Part shown: one piece after another, positions 5,319 through 9,992 of the stretch
Layout: each line of letters starts with the position of its first letter
Numbering within the stretch: position 1 is the first letter of the stretch
From: an uncultured Devosia sp.
Lineage (GTDB): Bacteria; Pseudomonadota; Alphaproteobacteria; Rhizobiales; Devosiaceae
Direction of reading: 5' to 3'
Assembly: GCA_934553185.1 (NCBI GenBank)
Contig: CAKTFF010000049.1
Span: 1-9,992 of the forward strand
DNA length: 9,992 bases
Translations under genes and position numbers: made by a program
Notes under the pieces: generated by a model
The model's input: only the letters and a program-made list of their open reading frames with translations
What the model was told of the DNA's origin: nothing
Database searches by the model: none

Positions 5319-8300
5319 TTAGCTCAGGCGACCGCTGGCATGGGCCAGGGTCGTATAGACCTTGCCCCGATCGCTCAGCAGATATTCGCGAGTCTCGGCG
5401 GCAGGGTTCGCCCCGGCAGCAGCCCGTTTCAGCAACTGCTCGAACTCGCTCATGTAAGCCTGTGCCGTGCGCGCGAACTCGGGGTCGCGCTGGAGCTTCT
5501 TGCGTACGTCATCATAGGTGCCCTGGCCGGACAGGGAATAGATGCGGCGCGAGAAGACGTTGGACTCGCCCGCCTGGTAGCGCGCCCAGGCATCTGCCAG
5601 GGCCGTCACGTCGATGGCGCGGGCGATTTCCTCGGTCAGCCCAGACAGGCCGGCCTGCTGCGGCTGGCTGCTTTGCTGCTTTGCCGTGGCATTGCGGAGC
5701 ACGTCGCGGAGCCAGCCGCCATCGCGCTGTGCTGGCTCAGCCTGTGCAGGCGCCTGTGCTTGCGGAGCCGGCTCCGGCTGACGGGCTTCTTCAGGCTGGC
5801 GAGCGGTCTCGGCTTCACGAACAGGCTCCGGCGGGCGGACCGGCTCAGGTTGACGCACCGGCTCCTGTTGCCGGACGGGTTCGGGCTGACGCGCAGGCTC
5901 TTGCTGGCGCACCGGCTCGGGCTGACGCTCCGTTGTGCGGATTGGATCCACCAGGGCTGTGCGCGCAGGTTCTGCACGAACTGGTTCGCGGGCCGGCTCT
6001 GGCTGACGGGGCTGGTACGCCGGTTCGGGCGCGCGGAAGTCGCTGCGCGGGGCAGGGCGCGAGGGGCGGCGATCAACTAGATCGTGCGTCGCAGGCTGGC
6101 TGCGGACAATGGCGTTGAGCTCGCTCAGCGCCTCGATCTGCTCGGCAACGACGCGGCGCATGGCCGCGGCGCTGGCGCGGGTTTCCTCCGGCAGTTCGGT
6201 GACACCACGCGCCAGCTCGGCACGCGTTGCTTCGAGTTCGCTGCCCACTTCCTTTGCCGTTTCGCGCATGGCACGTGCCGTTTCGTTGAAGCGCTGGCTG
6301 GCTTCTTCGATGGCGCGCTGCATTTCAGTGACCATCTGCTGCTGGACCTGCTGCAGCGCGGCATTGGCGCGGCGCCCCTCGGTGCCAGCAGTTTCGCGGA
6401 ATTCACCCAGGCGTGACGACACGTCGCCGGTGGCTTCGTCCATAACCTGACGCAGCCGGTCGCCGGTGCCATCGAGGGTCTGCTGGAAGTAGCCGGACGT
6501 ATCGTCCACCGCCTGGCGGAAGGTTTCCGTCGACTGCTCGATGGCATTGCGCAATTGGCCGGTATTGCTGGCAATGGCGCCGCGCACCGACGCGCCGCTG
6601 TCGTTGATCGTGTTGGCCAGCGTTCCCGTGGTGTTGGTGAGAACGTCGGTGACGTTTTCGGCCGTGGATGCCAGAACGTCGCTGACGCGGTTGGCATTGT
6701 CTTCGAGCGCAGTATTGACCTGGTTAGTCTGGTCCATGATGGCCATGCGAACAGACGACGAGGTCTGGTTGAGGGCAGCAGCAGCTGCCTCGGCTGCCCT
6801 TTGAACGGCGCTGTCAACGTCGCGGGCATTGGTGGCCAGCGTCGAGGTGAAGCGCTCATTGGTGGCGTAAAGCGCATCGCTGACGCTGCTGGTAGACGAC
6901 TGGATGGCCTCGGTGATCGAGCCGGTCGTTTGTTCCAGCGTCTGGACAACCGTGCCGGTCGTAGCGCTGAGTGCCTCGTCCATGGCCCGGCGGGCGCCGA
7001 TCAGGCGGCGCTCGGTGTCATTGACCGTATCGGCAATCGACTGGGCAAAGATGCGCATGCGGCCATCGATGTCGTCGGCACGCTCGGCAAAGCTTTGTGC
7101 CAGCGCGTCCATGGCGCTGCGGCGCTCTTCCAGCGTTTCGATGGCATTGTCGCTGGTGACGGCAAGGGCCGTGCCGGCACGCGACATGTTGCCTGCCTCG
7201 GCATCGAGCCGGCCCAGGACGGAGGAGAACTCCTCCACCATGGCGCGGATCGTCGCTTGGAGAGCCCCCACATGCTGGCTGACCATGACGCCGGCCTGTT
7301 CGGTCTGCCCGATCGCGTCGCGAACGGTGTTGCTGTAGCTCGAGGTCTGTTGGGCAACGCTGTTTTCGAGGCTCGCCAAGTTGGCGGTCGAGGAGTCCAG
7401 CACGCGCTGCAGCAGAAGGTTGGAGTCGTTGAGCTTGCCCAAAGCTGCCGACACATCGGACAGGATGCGCGAGGTCGAGGTGGCCATGATGGCTTCGGCT
7501 TCGCGCGCGTTTTCGCCCAAGGCTTCGCGCAGGAGGTTGCCATGGCCGCTCAAGGCACCCTGGAGCTGCTCGGACCTTTCGTTGACCAGTGCCGCGAAGG
7601 CATTGGTGTGCTCTTCCACCGAGCGGTTGATGCTCGACAGGCGCGACTCGATCGAGTCCACTGCGTCCACGGCCTTGATTGTCAGCAGCTGGTCGATGTC
7701 GCCTGCCGCCACCCGGATTTGTTCAATTGCCGTGCGCACCGCATTGTCCATGCGGTTGGCAGTCGAGGTGATATCGGCCGCAATGTTGTGCGTGGCGGCG
7801 GTGATGCGGGTCGAGATGGTTTCCTCGATGCGGTCTGCACCCGCTTCAAGGTCAGCCATGGACTGGGTGATCGACGTGCTGATCGAGGCGTTGAGAGCCG
7901 CAAGGCGCTCGGCCGTGATGTCGGCCCGGGCGGTGATCGCCTCGGGCAGGGTGCCCAGGCGCTGTTCCACCATGCTGACGATGGCATTGCGGGCATTGTT
8001 GACGCCATCTTCGATGAGCTCGGCGGCACGGCGGGCGCTTTCACCCATTGTGGTACCGGCCACGCCGATGCGGGCGGTGACGCCCTGTTCGGCTTCGGAG
8101 ATACGAACGAGAGCGCTGTCGAGACCATCGCCGAGGCTCGTGTTAAGCTCTGCCACCTTGTCGGTCAGCAGCGACGACATGGTGGAGACTCGCTCGCCCA
8201 TCAGATCGGTGGCGCCGCGCAGGGTGGCGTCAATCCTCGTGCGGGCTTCCTCGCCCTGTGCGGAAATCGTGTCGGCCAGTTCTGCGGTCCGCAGGCCAAT

Positions 8301-9992
8301 GGTCTCGCCCACCGACGCCGTGTGGTTGGCGAGGGTATCGCTCAGCGCATCCGTGCGGTTTGCCAGAGCTTCGGTGAGCTGCTGCGTCCTGGTGCCGACC
8401 GCCTGAGCCAGTTGCTGGGTGCCGGTATCGAGCGCGGTGCGCATTTCTTCCGAACGCCCGGCCAGTTCCGTCGCGAGCCGGTCGGTGCGGGTGGCGACTT
8501 CGCTCGCCAGCGCCCCGGTAGTGGCGTCGATGCGCTCCACCAGCGCTTCGGTGCGCTCGTCGATGCTGGAGACCAGGGATCCGGCGCGATTCTCGATGCG
8601 CTGCACGAGGGCTGCCGTGCGCGTATCAAGCTGATCCACAAAGCCGCCGGCGCCGTTTTCGAACTGTTGCGACAGTGTTGTTGTGCGCGCGTCCAGCTGT
8701 TCCACCAGCAAGCCCGTGCGCTCGTCGAGCTGGGTGACGAGCCCCTCGGTGCGGGTGTCGATGTGATCGGCAAGCGCAGCCGTCCGGCTATCGAGCTGGC
8801 TGATGAAGGTGCCGGTGCGCGCATCGAGCTGGTTCGCGAACACGCCCGTGCGGCTGTCCAACTCACCAACAAGCGCGCCGGTGCGATCAACGAACTGCCC
8901 CACCAGCGCGCCGGTGCGGGTTTCGAACTGCTCCACCAGCGTTCCGGTGCTGCCCTCGAGCTGATCGACCAGCGCGGTGGTGCGGCCATCAAGCGCGGAA
9001 ACAAAGCTCGTCGTGTGGGTGTCGATCTGGCCAACCAGGCTCTCGGCGCGCCCTTCGAGGCTTTGCACCAGTGTGCCGGTGCGATCATCGATCCGGTCCA
9101 CCAGCGATGCGGTGCGCTCTTCGAGCTGATTGGCAAGCGTCTCGGTGCGCGTTTCGAGTTCGAGCGACAGGTTGGACGTGCGTTCGGCCAGCGTGTCGGC
9201 AAGGCGCTGCGTCCGGCCGGCAATGGCCTGGTCGAAGGCGGCGGTGCTGCCCGTCAGGGTTTCACCCAGTTCCTGGCTGCGGACGCGGATGGCCTCGCTC
9301 ATGTCGCGGCTGCGACCGCCCAGAGTTTCGTCGAGCTCAACGGCGCGCGTTTCGATGGCGCTGGTCAACTCGCCCGTCCGCTGCGCCAGAATGTCGTCGA
9401 TGGCGCGGGTGCGGCCATCCAGCGTATCGGCGATGGTGCCGGCATGGCCGTCCAGTGCATCGGCAATCTCGCGGGTCCGCGATGCCAGGCCCTCGCTGAT
9501 CGAGCGAGTGCGGGCAGCCAACAGTTCGTCCATGACGCGGGTGCGCTCGGCGACAACGTCGTTGAAGCGGCCCGATTCTTCATTGAGTGCCATTTCCAGC
9601 ACGTTGGCGCGGGCAGCAAAGCTGGTGCCCTGCGCTTCAAGGCGGGCGATCAGGGCTTCGCCCTTGTCGCCGATCACCCCATCAAGGTTCTGGAGGCGGT
9701 TGTCGAGCGCTTCGGCAATCTGGTTCAGCCGGGCGTCGAAGAGGCTCAGCGAATCCTGGCCTGCCGAGGACAGCGTCAGCCGCGCGCGTTCCGAGGTATC
9801 GTCGAGCGCGCCGTTGATCTCGATCACCGCCGACTGAAGGCGGCTGTCCATGGCGTTGAGCTGGATGGAAACGGTTTCGTCGAGCTGGCGGGTGAGGGCG
9901 CTCAGCAGCACCTCCGCTTCGCGGGAGCGGGTGCTGATGTCCTCCGAAATCCGCTGGCCGATCATTTCGAGCCCGCCAGTGACTTCCATGCC
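5319..9992 (-). CDS. Giant hendecad-repeat coiled-coil protein, GPR/RgsE-like (N-terminus outside window)
   Basis: The visible 1557 residues are open at the right window edge, so the ATG at 9987-9989 is an internal methionine. Residue numbers here count from it. Residues 1-1298 are a predicted coiled coil with only two prolines (682, 1267) and no Cys or Trp. From about 131 to about 850 it runs in 11-residue units in one fixed phase; 851-1009 is less regular; 1010-1196 is a second 11-mer array; the coil ends near 1290. A Pro/Glu/Gln/Arg linker (1299-1424) follows, then a compact C-terminal domain (1425-1556) with the only tryptophans (1426, 1468) and the motifs FSRRIYSLSGQG, RDPEF and GKVYTTLAHASGR. 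Size, apolipoprotein-like repeats and C-terminal layout fit the Agrobacterium growth pole ring protein GPR (about 2100 residues) and Sinorhizobium RgsE, which organise unipolar growth at the inner membrane. Those have membrane segments near the N-terminus, which cannot be checked here. Such proteins are often misnamed kinesin-like. The coil architecture is certain; homology to GPR is probable, not proven. Confidence 0.85.
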   Translation of the reverse strand, partial: GMEVTGGLEMIGQRISEDISTRSREAEVLLSALTRQLDETVSIQLNAMDSRLQSAVIEINGALDDTSERARLTLSSAGQDSLSLFDARLNQIAEALDNRLQNLDGVIGDKGEALIARLEAQGTSFAARANVLEMALNEESGRFNDVVAERTRVMDELLAARTRSISEGLASRTREIADALDGHAGTIADTLDGRTRAIDDILAQRTGELTSAIETRAVELDETLGGRSRDMSEAIRVRSQELGETLTGSTAAFDQAIAGRTQRLADTLAERTSNLSLELETRTETLANQLEERTASLVDRIDDRTGTLVQSLEGRAESLVGQIDTHTTSFVSALDGRTTALVDQLEGSTGTLVEQFETRTGALVGQFVDRTGALVGELDSRTGVFANQLDARTGTFISQLDSRTAALADHIDTRTEGLVTQLDERTGLLVEQLDARTTTLSQQFENGAGGFVDQLDTRTAALVQRIENRAGSLVSSIDERTEALVERIDATTGALASEVATRTDRLATELAGRSEEMRTALDTGTQQLAQAVGTRTQQLTEALANRTDALSDTLANHTASVGETIGLRTAELADTISAQGEEARTRIDATLRGATDLMGERVSTMSSLLTDKVAELNTSLGDGLDSALVRISEAEQGVTARIGVAGTTMGESARRAAELIEDGVNNARNAIVSMVEQRLGTLPEAITARADITAERLAALNASISTSITQSMADLEAGADRIEETISTRITAATHNIAADITSTANRMDNAVRTAIEQIRVAAGDIDQLLTIKAVDAVDSIESRLSSINRSVEEHTNAFAALVNERSEQLQGALSGHGNLLREALGENAREAEAIMATSTSRILSDVSAALGKLNDSNLLLQRVLDSSTANLASLENSVAQQTSSYSNTVRDAIGQTEQAGVMVSQHVGALQATIRAMVEEFSSVLGRLDAEAGNMSRAGTALAVTSDNAIETLEERRSAMDALAQSFAERADDIDGRMRIFAQSIADTVNDTERRLIGARRAMDEALSATTGTVVQTLEQTTGSITEAIQSSTSSVSDALYATNERFTSTLATNARDVDSAVQRAAEAAAAALNQTSSSVRMAIMDQTNQVNTALEDNANRVSDVLASTAENVTDVLTNTTGTLANTINDSGASVRGAIASNTGQLRNAIEQSTETFRQAVDDTSGYFQQTLDGTGDRLRQVMDEATGDVSSRLGEFRETAGTEGRRANAALQQVQQQMVTEMQRAIEEASQRFNETARAMRETAKEVGSELEATRAELARGVTELPEETRASAAAMRRVVAEQIEALSELNAIVRSQPATHDLVDRRPSRPAPRSDFRAPEPAYQPRQPEPAREPVRAEPARTALVDPIRTTERQPEPVRQQEPARQPEPVRQQEPVRQPEPVRPPEPVREAETARQPEEARQPEPAPQAQAPAQAEPAQRDGGWLRDVLRNATAKQQSSQPQQAGLSGLTEEIARAIDVTALADAWARYQAGESNVFSRRIYSLSGQGTYDDVRKKLQRDPEFARTAQAYMSEFEQLLKRAAAGANPAAETREYLLSDRGKVYTTLAHASGRLS
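5766..5927 (-). repeat. Hexapeptide (18-bp) repeat in Pro-rich linker
   Basis: Residues 1355-1408 are nine consecutive hexapeptides of the type R-Q-P/Q-E-P-V, the last three degenerate. They sit in a longer disordered Pro/Glu/Gln/Arg linker (about 5718-6098) that joins the coiled coil to the C-terminal domain. The alternating Arg and Glu make it a mixed-charge, extended segment. Confidence 0.9.
6402..6962 (-). repeat. Second array of 17 tandem 11-residue units
   Basis: Residues 1010-1196 form 17 gap-free 11-residue units in which a hydrophobic residue at 1014+11k is followed four residues later by another (with one Ala exception), as in VSDAL, VNTAL, VSDVL, VTDVL and LRNAI. The units are rich in Thr, Asn, Ser and Gln and lack the Arg-Thr signature. 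The hydrophobic phase is offset by 3 residues from that of the first array. Confidence 0.85.
8259..9545 (-). repeat. Array of 39 tandem 33-bp / 11-residue units (Arg-Thr hendecads)
   Basis: Residues 149-577 of the giant protein (numbered from M at 9987-9989) divide without any gap into 39 units of exactly 11 residues, with consensus R-T-x-x-L-x-x-x-L-D-x. Arg starts 31 of 39 units, Thr is second in 31 of 39, and all 39 have a hydrophobic residue at positions 5 and 9. This 4/7 spacing of hydrophobics is a hendecad coiled-coil pattern, which gives a nearly straight or slightly right-handed supercoil. The most alike units, such as RTGALVGELDS, lie in the middle at about residues 347-440. Confidence 0.95.

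Noticed and set aside
5256..6080. A 274-codon + strand ORF opposite the giant gene's 3' end
   Set aside because: It is antisense to the Pro-rich linker and C-terminal domain and runs through the terminator. Its composition (Leu/Arg/Gly runs) simply mirrors the hexapeptide repeat.
7381..8406. A 341-codon + strand ORF inside the giant gene
   Set aside because: It is a Ser/Arg/Ala-rich antisense shadow kept open by the high GC and repeat structure; no domain is recognisable.
8259..9545. CRISPR-like periodicity of about 33 bp
   Set aside because: The period comes from 11-codon protein repeats in one open frame. There are no identical repeats alternating with unique spacers.
5319..9992. Chemoreceptor, phage tape-measure or kinesin identity for the giant protein
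   Set aside because: No chemoreceptor hairpin-tip motif, no phage genes nearby and no motor ATPase motif are seen. The coil follows a hendecad period and ends in a linker plus small domain, which fits GPR/RgsE better.

Overview
The window looks like ordinary chromosomal DNA from a GC-rich alphaproteobacterium, most likely of the order Hyphomicrobiales (Rhizobiales) and possibly Devosia-like. This rests on the acetyl-CoA synthetase tail, on the exported GH3 and LpxH-like proteins, and above all on a giant coiled-coil protein that resembles the Agrobacterium GPR / Sinorhizobium RgsE growth-pole proteins. The placement is from memory of these families, not from a database search. No mobile elements, tRNA, rRNA or CRISPR arrays were seen.

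Left part (1-5214), all on the + strand: (i) the last 183 codons of acetyl-CoA synthetase (acs); (ii) a secreted family-8 glycoside hydrolase whose motifs fit the chitosanase/lichenase branch better than the cellulose-synthase-linked BcsZ branch, starting 8-20 nt after acs; (iii) a family-3 beta-N-acetylhexosaminidase of the NagZ type, but with a signal peptide; (iv) an LpxH-like calcineurin-fold metallophosphoesterase; (v) a 12-TM MFS transporter of the MFS_1-like / HcaT type, whose Shine-Dalgarno lies inside a small hairpin. Genes ii-iv share an envelope and amino-sugar theme: polysaccharide cleavage, GlcNAc removal and UDP-sugar-lipid-type phosphoester chemistry. The gaps of about 90-130 bp mean this need not be one operon. 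A strong bidirectional terminator (5270-5301) separates this block from the right half.

Right part (5319-9992), on the - strand: 1557 codons of one gene, open at the window edge, so the N-terminus is missing. In order from the visible N-terminus, the protein has an approximately 1300-residue coiled coil that is almost free of proline and has no cysteine or tryptophan, a Pro/Glu/Gln/Arg linker with a hexapeptide repeat, and a compact C-terminal domain of about 130 residues. The coil is built on 11-residue (hendecad) repeats. Thirty-nine consecutive units carry an Arg-Thr signature with no indel and with hydrophobic residues at the same two positions in every unit. The phase is then held to about residue 850, giving about 65 units. 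A second array of 17 units with a different consensus and a shifted phase follows. This is the most remarkable object in the window and probably a structural organiser of polar growth.
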